64,000 nucleotides of DNA from Streptomyces rubrogriseus (GTDB taxonomy: Bacteria; Actinomycetota; Actinomycetes; Streptomycetales; Streptomycetaceae), in NCBI RefSeq assembly GCF_027947575.1, contig NZ_CP116256.1, positions 4,340,001-4,404,000 on the forward strand, written 5' to 3'. Numbering within the stretch: position 1 is the stretch's first letter; every line of letters starts with the position of its first letter. A program made the translations under genes and the position numbers. A model generated the notes under the pieces. The model was not told the origin of the DNA. It saw only the letters and a list, made by a program, of their open reading frames with translations, and did no database searches. This document shows positions 15,977 to 25,083 of the stretch, one piece after another.

Positions 15977-16789
15977 ATGTCCCTACACCACACGCCCGCC
16001 CCCGAGGGCGGCGCGCAAGAAGAAACTGTCCGGCTCCCGCGCGGAATCTGGTTTCCCGGACGCTTCATCGGTGGGACGGCTTGCATCCTTGCTCCTGTCG
16101 TCTGGTGCGTCGGGCTGCTCCTGCGCTACCTAGCCGTGCGCACGGCGGGTTTCACGCCGGAGCAGTTGGCGTGGTACGAGAGCCAGCCGTTCCCCGCCTA
16201 CGGCCAGCTCGCTGTCTTCCAGGCCAGCCCCGGCCTGACCACCGCAGGCTACGGATGCTTCGCCGCAGGCGCCGTCCTGCTGTGTATCGCCTTCGTCGCC
16301 CTCGCCGCGATCGTCGCCGTGCGCGCCCCGAGACTCGCCTGCACCGGCGGCACGCTCGTCGTGATCGGCCTGTTCTGCCGCCTGTACTGGGCCGGGGTGG
16401 ACCACACCGCCTTCCAGCTGATCGAACCGCTGGGGCTGGAGCGGGCCACCCAGTTGGTGATGGCCGACTACACGGACATCTCCTACGGGCCCCTGCGGGT
16501 GCCCATCACAGCCGCTTTCGCCCTGTACGCCGGCACGGCGGTGCTCGCCATCGGGGCTTTCCGGTCGGGAACCTTCGGTACGGGGCGGCTGGTGCTGTTC
16601 CTCCTCGGGGGATCGCTGTGGACCGGCGCGCTCAAGGAGAGCGGGCTTCTCGACGTCGTCCTGTCCGCCGGTCTGTGCGCGGTGTTCGTCCCTCTCGGTA
16701 TCCGAGTGCTCCGGGACACCGTGCCTGAGCTGCGCAGCCGGGGGGTGCTCGCGCCCGGGCGCAGGCCGTTGAGGATCCTGAGCTGGTGA
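15977..16789 (+). CDS. Multi-pass membrane protein coupled to a two-component system
   Basis: A protein of about 270 residues with roughly six transmembrane segments, for example GGTACILAPVVWCVGLLLRY, GAVLLCIAFVALAAIVAV, GGTLVVIGLFCRLYW and LVLFLLGGSLWTGAL. Loops are mostly short; YLAVRTAGFTPEQLAWYESQ lies between the first two. I do not recognise the family. Its stop overlaps the start of a histidine kinase (GTGA), which overlaps a response regulator, so the three form one operon and this protein may feed a membrane signal to the kinase or be its output. The start at 15977 is the first with a credible G-rich stretch upstream; TTG at 15935 is an alternative. Confidence 0.8.
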   Translation: MSLHHTPAPEGGAQEETVRLPRGIWFPGRFIGGTACILAPVVWCVGLLLRYLAVRTAGFTPEQLAWYESQPFPAYGQLAVFQASPGLTTAGYGCFAAGAVLLCIAFVALAAIVAVRAPRLACTGGTLVVIGLFCRLYWAGVDHTAFQLIEPLGLERATQLVMADYTDISYGPLRVPITAAFALYAGTAVLAIGAFRSGTFGTGRLVLFLLGGSLWTGALKESGLLDVVLSAGLCAVFVPLGIRVLRDTVPELRSRGVLAPGRRPLRILSW

Positions 16790-17946
16790 CACAACCATCA
16801 TGCGTGGCAGGGGCGTTGGCGAGGCAGAGTAGTCCGGTCCGTCGTCGGCTGCGGGCCTGGTCGCTTCCCGTCGTCGCGTTCGGCGGCGCGTTCTTTCCGG
16901 CCGCACTGCCCGGTGCGTACGTGCCCGCATGGCCGGTGCTCGCCTCGGTGCCCGGCCCGGTCGTGGCCGCGGTAGCGGGGCTGCTGGCGGCGGTGGCAGT
17001 CCGGACCGCGTCGGAGCGGCCGTGGCTGCTGTTTCTGCTCGCAGGCGTCGACTCCGTGGTCAGGCCGCCGGGGCTGCTGGTATCGGTGGCCTCCTATGTG
17101 GCCGCGACCTCGTACCGACGGCCTCGTCACCTGGTGTTCTTCACGGTGGTCGCGAGCCTGCTGGTGGCGGTGCCCCGGCCGGGAGTGGAGGCGGTGTCGG
17201 CGCTTGGCGGTGTGGCGCTGTTCGTCTGGCTGCCCGTCGTGGGCGGGTTGTGGCGGGGTGCCCGGGCGCTGGTGGTGGCCGAGCTGCGCGAGCGGGCTGA
17301 ACGGCTGGAGCGGGAGCAGGCCGTACGGACCGAGCAGGCCCGCGCGCAGGAACGTGCCCGCATCGCCCGAGACATGCACGACGTCGTGGCCCACCGCGTC
17401 TCCCTGATGGTGCTGCGCGCCGGAGCCCTGGAGATCAGCACCACCGACGAGAGGGCCGCGCAGGAGGCGGAGCTCATTCGCACCACGGGAAGGGAGGCGC
17501 TCGCTCAACTCCGCTCAGTTCTAGGTGTCTTGACGGAAGCAGAGGCAGCCGACTCGTTCCTGCCGCAGCCGACGCTCGCCGACCTCGAACGGCTGCTGGA
17601 GCAGTCCAGGTCGGCGGGTATCCCCGTCGAGCGGCAGGACGAGGGCACTGTGCGCGACGTCCCCGCCATGGTCGAGCACACCGCCTACCGGGTCGTTCAG
17701 GAAGCGCTCACCAATGTCCACAAGCACGCCGTCCGGCCCACGGTCCGGGTGGCGGTACGGCACCTGCCGTCGGCGTTGGAGGTCAAAGTAACGAATACCA
17801 CAGTGCACGTTCCCGCTCCTCCGCTGCCCGGCAGCGGCCTGGGGCTCGTGGGGCTGCGGGAGCGCGTCGAACTCCTCGGCGGGCAGTTCGCGGCTGCCCC
17901 CGAACCCGCCGGAGGGTTCGCTGTCACTGCGAGACTGCCGACATGA
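16786..17946 (+). CDS. Sensor histidine kinase (NarL-type, HisKA_3)
   Basis: A 386-residue kinase starting at GTG. The N-terminal half has four or five hydrophobic segments (WPVLASVPGPVVAAVAGLLA, LVFFTVVASLLVAV), so it is a membrane sensor with little extracellular domain. Then follows a coiled-coil linker (ELRERAERLEREQ), the phospho-acceptor His198 in RIARDMHDVVAHRVS, and an ATPase domain with the N box VVQEALTNVHKHA and the G box GSGLGLVGLRERVELLGG. Partner of the adjoining response regulator (ATGA overlap at 17943). The signal is unknown. Confidence 0.94.
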   Translation: MTQPSCVAGALARQSSPVRRRLRAWSLPVVAFGGAFFPAALPGAYVPAWPVLASVPGPVVAAVAGLLAAVAVRTASERPWLLFLLAGVDSVVRPPGLLVSVASYVAATSYRRPRHLVFFTVVASLLVAVPRPGVEAVSALGGVALFVWLPVVGGLWRGARALVVAELRERAERLEREQAVRTEQARAQERARIARDMHDVVAHRVSLMVLRAGALEISTTDERAAQEAELIRTTGREALAQLRSVLGVLTEAEAADSFLPQPTLADLERLLEQSRSAGIPVERQDEGTVRDVPAMVEHTAYRVVQEALTNVHKHAVRPTVRVAVRHLPSALEVKVTNTTVHVPAPPLPGSGLGLVGLRERVELLGGQFAAAPEPAGGFAVTARLPT

Positions 17947-18626
17947 CCCGGACCTCCCGCCCCATCCGCACTCTGGTAGTCGACGACGAAGCCCTCGTCC
18001 GGACCGGCCTGCGCATGATCCTCGAAGCCGCCGGGAACATCGAGGTGGTCGCCGAGGCCGACTCCGGAACCGCTGCCGTCGACGCGGTCGCGCGCCACCG
18101 GCCGCACGTCGTCCTGATGGATGTACGTATGCCCGGCATCGACGGCGTGGGCGCACTAACGGAGATCAACCGGCTGCCCGACCCGCCGGCCGTGATCATG
18201 CTGACGACGTTCGACCGCGACGAGTACGTCCACGGCGCCCTGCGCGCAAGGGCCGCTGGGTTCCTGTTGAAGGACACCGCACCGCGCGACCTCATCGCCG
18301 CCGTCCGTGCGGTCGCCGAGGGCAGCGCGATGCTCGCGCCGACGGTCACGAGGCGTCTGATCGATGCCTACGCCGGACAGCGTTCCGCCGACTTCGTCGC
18401 AGCCAGGCAGCGTCTGTCGGTCCTGACTGACCGCGAGCGAAGGGTAGTCAGCGCTGTTGCCCGCGGGCTGGCCAACGCGGAGGTTGCCCGTGAGCTGGGG
18501 ATGGCGGAGACCACCGTCAAAGTCCATGTGAGCCGGTCGCTCACCAAACTCGGCCTGTCCAACCGGGTGCAGATCGCCCTCCTCGTCCGCGACGCGGGTG
18601 GTCCGGGGGCTGAGTCTCGGGGTTGA
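17943..18626 (+). CDS. NarL/LuxR-type response regulator
   Basis: A 227-residue protein with a receiver domain (LVVDDEALVRTGLRMIL; phospho-acceptor D60 in VVLMDVRMPGIDG; Thr in IMLTTFD; Lys in FLLKDTAP) and a C-terminal LuxR helix-turn-helix (LTDRERRVVSAVARGLANAE, ELGMAETTVKVHVSRSLTKL). Coupled to the kinase by ATGA overlap. It probably regulates its own operon, including the upstream membrane protein. Confidence 0.95.
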   Translation: MTRTSRPIRTLVVDDEALVRTGLRMILEAAGNIEVVAEADSGTAAVDAVARHRPHVVLMDVRMPGIDGVGALTEINRLPDPPAVIMLTTFDRDEYVHGALRARAAGFLLKDTAPRDLIAAVRAVAEGSAMLAPTVTRRLIDAYAGQRSADFVAARQRLSVLTDRERRVVSAVARGLANAEVARELGMAETTVKVHVSRSLTKLGLSNRVQIALLVRDAGGPGAESRG

Positions 18627-18659
18627 GGGGCGAGTTTCCCACTTTCTCACGCCCGGACC

Positions 18660-19580
18660 TACGAGCACCCGGACGATCGCTGCCGATCGCGCGTCTTTGC
18701 TGGTGAAGTCTTGGGCGTAGGACAGTTCTTCGGCCGGGATGCGCTGGTAGCGTTCCACCTTCCCGTTGTGGCGGGGTGTGTAGGGCTTGGTCTTCTGGTG
18801 GCGGGTCTGGTTGCCGACGGTCCGGGCGAAGCCGCCGGATCAGTAGCAGGCGCCGTTATCGGTGACGATCGATCCTGTTGATGTGGTTGATGCCGTGGGT
18901 GGCAGCCAAAGCCTCGCACGGGCGAGGAACGCCGCCGCGGTGGAACCCTTCTCGTCGTGCAGGGGTTCGGAGTAGGCGAGCAGGGAGTGGCGTCGACGAC
19001 GGAGTGCAGGTAGATGTAGCCGTGCTCCGCGCCGGCCGTCTTCGCCCGTGCCATCACCTTGGCCTGGTCGCTGTTTCGGCCGTGAACCCGCCAGCCTCCG
19101 CCGTCGGGGATCCGGCCGACCCTCTTCACGTCCAGGTGGACGATGTGCCCGGGCCGGCAGGCAATGATCTTTCCTGGCTTGTGGTTGGTGCCGCCGCTGG
19201 GGGCGATGAACCGTCGTCGACCCAGCCCGAGCCGGCTCAGGTGGCGGATGACCGTGCGTCGGTCGACGACGATGCCCAGTCGGCGAGTTCGTCGGTGATC
19301 CGTCGGGCGGTCCGCTTGTGCTCACGCCGCTTTGCCTCGGCCTGTTGGATCACCTCGGGCGGTGTCTCGGTCGGGCTGCTGTGCGGCGTCGAAGGGCGGC
19401 CCTGAAGACCGGCTTCGCCGTATCGCCGTCATCGGTTCACCCTCACTTGGACGCGCACGCACGCGAGATTCCCATCTCGGCTGCTACGTGAGCGATCGGT
19501 CGGATGCGACACCGAGCGATCAGGCGGCGCCGCCCCTCGGGACTGAGCGGGGCGTTGCGATGCACCATGAGCACATCCAT
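18660..19580 (-). pseudogene. IS481 family transposase, decayed
   Basis: Pieces in several frames match one IS481 transposase: the N-terminal HTH (HRNAPLSPEGRRRLIARCR, HVAAEMGISRACASK) from about 19580, then RLGLGRRRFIAPSGGTNHKP, HIVHLDVKRVGRIPDGGGWR (first Asp), YIYLHSVVDA, IVTDNGACY (second Asp) and KPYTPRHNGKVERYQRI (Glu). At least three frameshifts or stops separate them, and the C-terminal YHRPH region is missing. It lies between the two-component operon and an SDR gene. Confidence 0.85.
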
Positions 19581-19597
19581 GCTCGTCGGTGACAGCG

Positions 19598-20506
19598 TTA
19601 CGCCGTGGTCGGACGGTTGCGCTGCCTCTCGCACAGCTCCCAGATGGTGTTGCGGGTGGTGTCGTCCAGGACGGCATCGGGCCACGGGGTTCGCTTGGCC
19701 TTGCTGTTGAAGTAGGCGCCGTTCGTTTTGCGCTCCTCGGGGCTGGAGGCGAGGTACACGCTGGAGCGCGTGGCCCTCAGCAGCGCCCGGCGGCCGTAGA
19801 CGACCGGCATCGTCAGCCGCAGCAACGGGACGATCGGGCGAGCCAGTGGCGGATAGGTGCCGACGGTGAGGTTCTTGTTCATCGAGGTGTAGGCGTGTCC
19901 GGGGTAGGCGACGTTCAGCGTTACCGGTGTGGCCGCAAGTTCCTGGGCGAAGCGGTAGCTCATCGCCATCTGCGCCAGCTTGGTCTGGTTGTAGAACGAC
20001 AGGCCGACATAGGACTTCTCGCCCTGCAGGTTGTTGAGGTCGATGTGCCCCCGGGGGATGCCGCCGGTGATGTTGATGACCCGGGCCTGCCCGGACGCGG
20101 TCAGGGCCGGCATCAGCCAGTGGGTGAGGCAGAACGGCGCGACCACGTTGACCGCGAACGCGGTCTCGATGCCGTCCTCGGTCACCTCGCGGTGGGATCG
20201 GGTTGCTCCGGCGTTGTTGATCAGCACGTCCACGCCGCCGGTCCGGCCGGTGGCCTCCTGGGCGAGGCGACGGACGTCGCGCAGCCGGGACATGTCGGCC
20301 GTGATCGCCGTGACGTCGTCGTTCCCGCTGGTGTGACGAAGATCCGCCACAGCAGCGTCGGCGCGGTACTTGTCCCGTCCGACGAGTATCACGCTCGCGC
20401 CGAGCGCGGCCAACTGTCGCGCGGTCTCCTTGCCGATGCCACCCGTGCTGCCGGTCACCAGGACGGTCTTGCCTTCCACTGCCACCACCTCACTCGCATC
20501 TGTCAC
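19598..20506 (-). CDS. SDR family oxidoreductase
   Basis: A 302-residue protein like the retinol-dehydrogenase/protochlorophyllide-type SDRs: cofactor motif TGSTGGIGKETARQL, NNAGATRS, VINITGG, the Y-x-x-x-K pair in SFYNQTKLAQMAM, and PG in NVAYPGHAYT. The start is taken at GTG 20506, but it lies inside a perfect palindrome; a start slightly downstream near VVAVEGKTVLVTG is possible. Divergent from a TetR gene 45 bases away, which probably represses it. The substrate is unknown. Confidence 0.9.
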   Translation of the reverse strand: MTDASEVVAVEGKTVLVTGSTGGIGKETARQLAALGASVILVGRDKYRADAAVADLRHTSGNDDVTAITADMSRLRDVRRLAQEATGRTGGVDVLINNAGATRSHREVTEDGIETAFAVNVVAPFCLTHWLMPALTASGQARVINITGGIPRGHIDLNNLQGEKSYVGLSFYNQTKLAQMAMSYRFAQELAATPVTLNVAYPGHAYTSMNKNLTVGTYPPLARPIVPLLRLTMPVVYGRRALLRATRSSVYLASSPEERKTNGAYFNSKAKRTPWPDAVLDDTTRNTIWELCERQRNRPTTA

Positions 20507-20516
20507 TTGGTGACAT
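20502..20516. promoter_or_regulatory. Palindromic operator between SDR and TetR genes
   Basis: TGTCAC-TTG-GTGACA is a perfect inverted repeat with a 3-base spacer at the start of the SDR gene and 36 bases before the TetR start. Position and symmetry fit the binding site of the adjacent TetR protein. Confidence 0.6.
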
Positions 20517-20551
20517 GATAGTCATCGAATGATGCAAAGTAGACTGGGCGC

Positions 20552-21145
20552 ATGAAAGAGGGACTGCGCGAACGCACCCGCCGAGCAGTGCGGGCGGAGC
20601 TCGCCAAGGTGGCCATCGACCTTTTCGCCCGCCAGGGCTTCGACGAGACGACCGTCGAGGACATCGCCCGAGTGGCCGGCATGACCAAGCGCAGCTTCTT
20701 CCGTTACTTCCCGACCAAGGAAGACGTCGTCTTCGACGGCATTGACCTCACCGGAGAGAGCGTCGTCGCCGACATCGCAATGCGACCAGCGGGCGAAGGG
20801 CCGTGGGAGTGCCTGCGCCAGGTCCTGCAGGCTTGGCAGGAAGAGATCCACGCCAGTGAGCAGGCGCTCGCAACCATCCGCCTGATCGAGGCAACGCCCG
20901 CACTGGCCGGGCGACTCCACCAACGCAGAACCGAATGGCGCAGGCGAGTCAGCGACGCGCTCCGAGATCGGCCAGGGACCGACCTCGACCCGTACACCGC
21001 GGATCTGCTCACCAACGCCGCCACGGCTGTACTCGACGCTGTATCCAGCCAGTGGGCCCGATCAGACGGGAACGCGGACCGCCCAGCCCTGCTGGACCAG
21101 GGGTTCAATCAGGTCCACGTTGATCTCAGCCCGCGGCAGGTGTGA
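20552..21145 (+). CDS. TetR family transcriptional regulator
   Basis: A 197-residue regulator with the TetR DNA-binding region RRAVRAELAKVAIDLFARQ, TTVEDIARVAGMTKRSFFRY and FPTKEDVVF, followed by a helical ligand domain (LRQVLQAWQEEIHASEQALA, TADLLTNAATAVLDAVSSQW). The helix MTKRSFFRYFPTKED is typical of the subgroup that controls SDR or efflux genes. It is divergent from the SDR gene and the palindrome between them is the expected target. Confidence 0.93.
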   Translation: MKEGLRERTRRAVRAELAKVAIDLFARQGFDETTVEDIARVAGMTKRSFFRYFPTKEDVVFDGIDLTGESVVADIAMRPAGEGPWECLRQVLQAWQEEIHASEQALATIRLIEATPALAGRLHQRRTEWRRRVSDALRDRPGTDLDPYTADLLTNAATAVLDAVSSQWARSDGNADRPALLDQGFNQVHVDLSPRQV

Positions 21146-21183
21146 CGCGCCCCCCCCGTCACCAACGTCCTGCCCCACAACAG

Positions 21184-21790
21184 CTAGGCGGTTTCGTTTG
21201 GATCACCGGACGGACCAGAGGAGGATGCCTGCGATGTGGAGGCCGGCCAGGTAGATGGTGGCAGTCTTCTCGTAGCGGGCGGCGATTCCTCGCCACTACT
21301 TCAATCGGTTGATGCACCGCTCGACGGTGTTGCGTTGCTTGTAAATCTCGCGATCGAAGGCCGGTGGCCTGCCTCCTCGGCTGCCTCGACGTGAGACCGC
21401 CGCGGGAGCGGCCGATGGCATGGTCGCCGGGTTCGCCGACCGGGACCCGCTTTTTCGGGCCCCGGCCGCGTGCTGATGGGCCCGCACGACCGTGGAGTCG
21501 ACCGAGAGGGCCCAGTTGAGGTCCTCGTCCGCTCGGCCTGGGCCACCAGGGCGGTGAACACCCGCTCCCAGGTACCGTCGATGGCCCACATGCGCAGCCG
21601 GTTGTAGACACCTCGCCAGTTGCCGTACTTCTCCGGCAGGTGAACCCATTGCGTGCCGGTCTGGAACTTCTAGGCGATCGCCTCGATTTTCGGTGTCCGG
21701 TCCGGAAGCAACGGCTCGATCCGCGCCCACTGCGCATCAGTCGACGGCACAAGCAGACCAACGACCGACTGATCCAAACGAACTGCCCAG
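21184..21790 (-). pseudogene. IS5 family insertion sequence copy 1 (degenerate)
   Basis: Bounded by ends CTAGGCGGTTTCGTTTGGAT at 21184 and TGATCCAAACGAACTGCC at 21770-21790. Inside, the transposase is in pieces: NWALSVDSTVVRAHQHAAGA (first Asp), DREIYKQRNTVERCINRLK then a stop, and RYEKTATIYLAGLHIAGI. Compared with the full-length copy at 23.8-24.75 kb it has lost the central segment with the second Asp and has several shifts, so it is dead. Confidence 0.88.
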
Positions 21791-21808
21791 GTCCACAGCC
21801 TTTGACAG

Positions 21809-22486
21809 TTACGCGATGGGCAGGGTCACCACGAAAGCCGGCTCCCCGGACGGGTCATTCGTCCCGTAGTAACTGACCGTCCCGCCCTTCGCGGCGACGT
21901 CGAGGACGAGCACCCCTATGACGGACTGGCCAGGCACATATGTCCTGTCTAGCGCCGGACCACCGACGCTTTCCAGCGTCGTGGCGTCCTGCGCTGCGTG
22001 GTTGGCGTCCTGCCACTTCATCATGCCGTAAGTTGTAATTTTCGCTGGAGCATCGCCGACGTTCTCCAGCATGAGCGTCAGTGTGAGGTACTGACCGTGC
22101 TCCGGCTCGTTCGTCTTGTCAAATTCCGCCAGTGTCAGGGCTTTCGCATCATCGAGCTCCGTCGGTGTCATGTACTTCACATCGAGGACTCTGACGCTCA
22201 TCTTCGTCGTTACCTTGTAGTTCTCCCCGTACTCATCGGTTTCCCCGACGCTGAACGTCCTGTGTCCGCTAGCGAGGCCCAAGCTTGGCCCAGGGGTGGG
22301 CGTATGCCCCTCTTCCGACGGCTCCTGAGCGGGCTCGTCGACGGCAGCTTCCGCTGCGGAGGACTTCTGCGGAGCGGCCCCCTCGTCGGAGTCGCTTACT
22401 CCACAGCCCGTCAGCAGAACTACGGACAGGACGACGGCTGGTACCACGGCACGGCGAATGTAGGCGCGCACAGCGCATCCCCCCAT
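21809..22486 (-). CDS. Secreted lipoprotein, DUF4352-like
   Basis: A 225-residue protein with a lipoprotein signal: charged start, hydrophobic VVPAVVLSVVLLTGCG with the lipobox L-T-G-C, so it is lipidated on the Cys and anchored outside the membrane. A Ser/Glu/Pro-rich linker (to about residue 70) leads to a beta-rich domain with YLTLTLMLENVGDAPAKIT, the hallmark of DUF4352/telokin-like immunoglobulin folds, ending VSYYGTNDPSGEPAFVVTLP. The function is unknown. A GTG about 15 bases downstream, preceded by a G-run, is an alternative start. It sits between two IS5 remnants of the same family. Confidence 0.83.
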   Translation of the reverse strand: MGGCAVRAYIRRAVVPAVVLSVVLLTGCGVSDSDEGAAPQKSSAAEAAVDEPAQEPSEEGHTPTPGPSLGLASGHRTFSVGETDEYGENYKVTTKMSVRVLDVKYMTPTELDDAKALTLAEFDKTNEPEHGQYLTLTLMLENVGDAPAKITTYGMMKWQDANHAAQDATTLESVGGPALDRTYVPGQSVIGVLVLDVAAKGGTVSYYGTNDPSGEPAFVVTLPIA

Positions 22487-22619
22487 GACTCAGTGGCCCT
22501 TCCTGGCCACACAAAGACCACAGCGTAAGGCAAAGGTGTAGGACGAGGAGGGGCTATGTCGTGGCAAGGAAGCACACGTAGCAGCCTACTTCCGAAGAAC
22601 TGGCCCTTCGACGCCGTGT

Positions 22620-22882
22620 CCTGCAGAGCGGTAAACACTCGCGCCCAGGTGTCGTCAGCCGGTCGTAGACACCTCGCCAGTTGCCGTACTCCGCCAGGTG
22701 AACCCATTGCGTGCCGGTCTGGAACTTCTAGGCGATCGCCTCGCTCACCACACGATAATCGCGCCAGCGGCCACCCCGCTTCGGTGTCCGGTCCGAGAGC
22801 AACAGCTCGATCCGCGCCCACTGCGCATCAGCCAACGGCACACCCAGACTAACGATCGACTGATCCAAACGAAAGGCCCTAG
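22620..22882 (-). pseudogene. IS5 family insertion sequence copy 2, 5' fragment only
   Basis: Only the transposase N-terminal quarter and its upstream end remain. The DNA from about 22623 matches the corresponding part of copy 1, with small deletions and a stop, and ends at 22861-22882 with TGATCCAAACGAAAGGCC, the right-end sequence of this family. Confidence 0.8.
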
Positions 22883-23079
22883 ACGTCAGCCAGAGGCGTC
22901 TTGTGCGGCGGCCCGGGCTCGGGTGAGGGCCGGGCGGTAGGATCCGGTCCCCGTTCTGGATGAGGTTGCCGCCGCAGCGTCGGCGGCCTGTTCTGTCACC
23001 TCGCGGTGGCGTCTGCACGTAGCCATGGCATTTCTCCCTCGACGGCAAAGTGGTCGGCCGGCCGCCTCGACCGCAGCAA

Positions 23080-23100
23080 CTAGGCCGTTTCGTTTGGATC
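23080..23100. repeat. Solo left end of the IS5 family element
   Basis: CTAGGCCGTTTCGTTTGGAT matches the left end of copy 1 at 21184 with one change. Its inner side faces right, towards the gene at 23126 and the transposase at 23.83-24.75 kb, whose own normal left end is missing. Confidence 0.75.
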
Positions 23101-23125
23101 TTGCAGGGCTTGTCATACTTCCCGA

Positions 23126-23878
23126 GTGGAGATGCAAGCCGAGGAGGCAGCGCGGCGTTGGCTGGCTGATCAGGGTGTCAGTCAGGTGCGCGACGGGTGG
23201 GTGAGCGACGAGAAGCCGGACGCGTTGCTCACCACCAACGAGGTAGCGCACTCCTGGGCCGGTGATGTGTTCACCGAAGACCTGGATGCAGCCGGCCAGG
23301 TGAGGTTGGCTTTCGGGCTGCTGGACCTCCTCGACGAGTACTGGGTCACGCGCGAGATCCGGTTCGCGAACGAGGGTGCGGAGGGTCCCCTGCCGGCCGA
23401 CGTGATGTGGGACGGCTACCGTCAGCGACTGGAGGCGGACCGGGACTCTGAGGCCGTCACCTACTCGCTGTGGGTGGACTGGTTCGAGGACCACGCCACT
23501 TCCGCGACGGCCTTCGCCGAGGTTCTCGGCAACGACATCGACCGGATAGTGGCCGAGCGATCGGAGGCCCTGCTCCGCCGAGCCCGTCGGGTTCTGGAGT
23601 GTTCGGGCCCGGTGCGCTGGACGGTGAAGGAGCTGACGTACCGCACCGCCATGCGACTTCCTGCCCTGCACTCGGCCGTCTTCCGCGGCCTCCTGGCGAG
23701 CTTCCACGACGTCTACGGCGACCTGGAGCCGACTGTCGCACTGACCTTCCTCGGCCAGCTGGATCTCCCCACGAACACCCAGCACCTTGCCGAACTGCGC
23801 CACGTACTTGCCGCCGGGCACAAGAACCACTACCGCAGCCCTGGCGCCTGGGACGATGCGCTTCGCTCCTGCTCCTGA
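23126..23878 (+). CDS. Hypothetical protein, possible IS cargo
   Basis: A 250-residue acidic protein starting at GTG, 25 bases inside an IS left end. I do not recognise it. It is mostly helical (EEAARRWLADQGVSQV, AGQVRLAFGLLDLLDEYW, VDWFEDHATSATAFAEVLGN) and has no membrane segments or signal peptide. Its last 16 codons overlap the 3' end of the antisense transposase, so the gene ends exactly at the IS junction. Between the ends at 23080 and 24767 there are just this gene and the transposase, so it may travel with the element. Confidence 0.65.
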   Translation: MEMQAEEAARRWLADQGVSQVRDGWVSDEKPDALLTTNEVAHSWAGDVFTEDLDAAGQVRLAFGLLDLLDEYWVTREIRFANEGAEGPLPADVMWDGYRQRLEADRDSEAVTYSLWVDWFEDHATSATAFAEVLGNDIDRIVAERSEALLRRARRVLECSGPVRWTVKELTYRTAMRLPALHSAVFRGLLASFHDVYGDLEPTVALTFLGQLDLPTNTQHLAELRHVLAAGHKNHYRSPGAWDDALRSCS

Positions 23879-24753
23879 GCCGTTGGCCTGGCAGACCAAA
23901 GAAAGATGCCAGCGACGTAGAGTCCGGCCAGGTAGATGGTTGCGGTCTTCTCGTAGCGGGTGGCTATGCCCCGAAACTGCTTCAAGCGGTTGATGCAGCG
24001 TTCGACGGTGTTGCGCTGCTTGTACGCCTCGCGGTCGAAGGCGGGTGGCCTACCGCCCTGGCTGCCGCGCCGCAGCCGGTGGCCGCGTTGATCGGCCGGA
24101 ACGGGGATGACCGCCCGGATTTTGCGCTTGCGCAGGTGCTCGCGGATCGCGCGTGAAGAGTACGCCTTATCGGCCAGGACCACGTCCGGCCTGGTACGGG
24201 GACGTCCTCGCTGCCGAGGGACGCGGAGGCGGGCCATGACATGAGCGAAGACGGGCGCGTCACCGGCCTGTCCGGCGGTGAGCACGAAGGCCAGTGGCCG
24301 ACAGTGAGCATCAGAGGCGAGGTGGATTTTCGTGGTCAGTCCACCACGAGACCGGCCGATGGCATTGTCATCGGGCTCGCCGGCCGGGCCCTTTTTGCGG
24401 GCCCCGGCTGCGTGCTGGTGCGCGCGCACGACAGTGGAGTCGACCGAGACGGTCCACCTGAGGTCTTCCTCGGCATCGGCCTGCGCGATGAGCGCGGTGA
24501 ACACCCGCTCCCAGCTGCCGTCGATGGCCCACATCCGCAGCCTGTTGTAGACGCCCCTCCAGTTCCCGTACTTCTCGGGCAGGTGGACCCACTGTGATCC
24601 AGTCTGGAACTTCCAGGCGATCGCATCGATCACCTCACGGCGATCCCGCCACCGGCCACCCCGCTTCGGAGTCCCATCGGGGAGTAACGGCTCGATCCGC
24701 GCCCACTGCGCGTCGGTCAACGGCACACCCGGATCAACGATCGGCTGATCCAA
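23830..24753 (-). CDS. IS5 family transposase, apparently full length
   Basis: A 307-residue transposase starting at TTG inside the right terminal repeat. It has the N-terminal domain (LTDAQWARIEPLLPDGTPKR, GGRWRDRREVIDAIAWKFQT) and a DDE catalytic domain: first Asp in WTVSVDSTVVRAHQHAAG, second in DVVLADKAYSSRAI, Glu in NTVERCINRLKQFRGIATRY. Copies of this family normally stop at the terminal repeat just after LWSAR or LWSVR. Here the frame runs on for about 20 residues into the antisense strand of the gene at 23126, because the normal left end has been replaced. The core looks intact, so it may still be active. Confidence 0.9.
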   Translation of the reverse strand: MDQPIVDPGVPLTDAQWARIEPLLPDGTPKRGGRWRDRREVIDAIAWKFQTGSQWVHLPEKYGNWRGVYNRLRMWAIDGSWERVFTALIAQADAEEDLRWTVSVDSTVVRAHQHAAGARKKGPAGEPDDNAIGRSRGGLTTKIHLASDAHCRPLAFVLTAGQAGDAPVFAHVMARLRVPRQRGRPRTRPDVVLADKAYSSRAIREHLRKRKIRAVIPVPADQRGHRLRRGSQGGRPPAFDREAYKQRNTVERCINRLKQFRGIATRYEKTATIYLAGLYVAGIFLWSARPTAQEQERSASSQAPGLR

Positions 24754-24767
24754 ACGAAACCGCCTAG
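24746..24767. repeat. Right terminal repeat of the full-length IS5 element
   Basis: TGATCCAAACGAAACCGCCT at 24746 continues to 24767 and is the exact reverse complement of the left end of copy 1 (21184-21205). It overlaps the transposase start codon. Confidence 0.85.
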
Positions 24768-24769
24768 TC

Positions 24770-25083
24770 GAGGGCTGGGACCGACGGCAGCGGCCGGTTG
24801 TCGGGCGGCAGAGGAGCCGGGCTCCGTTCGGTCAGGAACGTCACACTCGCCTGGTCCGGCTCCGAATCTGCCGTCGTGGCAGGCGCATCGGCGGCCTCGG
24901 GGCCTTGTGGGCTTCCAGTGCGACCGCGTCCGCGGTCAGGGCACCGGCCCGGAGGGCGGGGGCGAGCCCGGTCACCAGGCACTCGTGATGAAGATGCCGT
25001 CCCAGCAGCAGGACCTCGATCAGAGCGCGGGTGCCGTCCCGGTCACCATGACGTCTTGCAGGCAGCCGCCCACCAGGCGTCAT
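24770..25083 (-). pseudogene. IS21 family transposase (IstA), C-terminal remnant
   Basis: Two frames carry the end of an IS21 IstA protein: GTRALIEVLLLGRHLHHECL and GLAPALRAGALTADAVALEA, then after a shift VTFLTERSPAPLPPDNRPLP ending SVPALD. Everything upstream, including the integrase core, is missing, as is the IstB partner. Confidence 0.75.
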
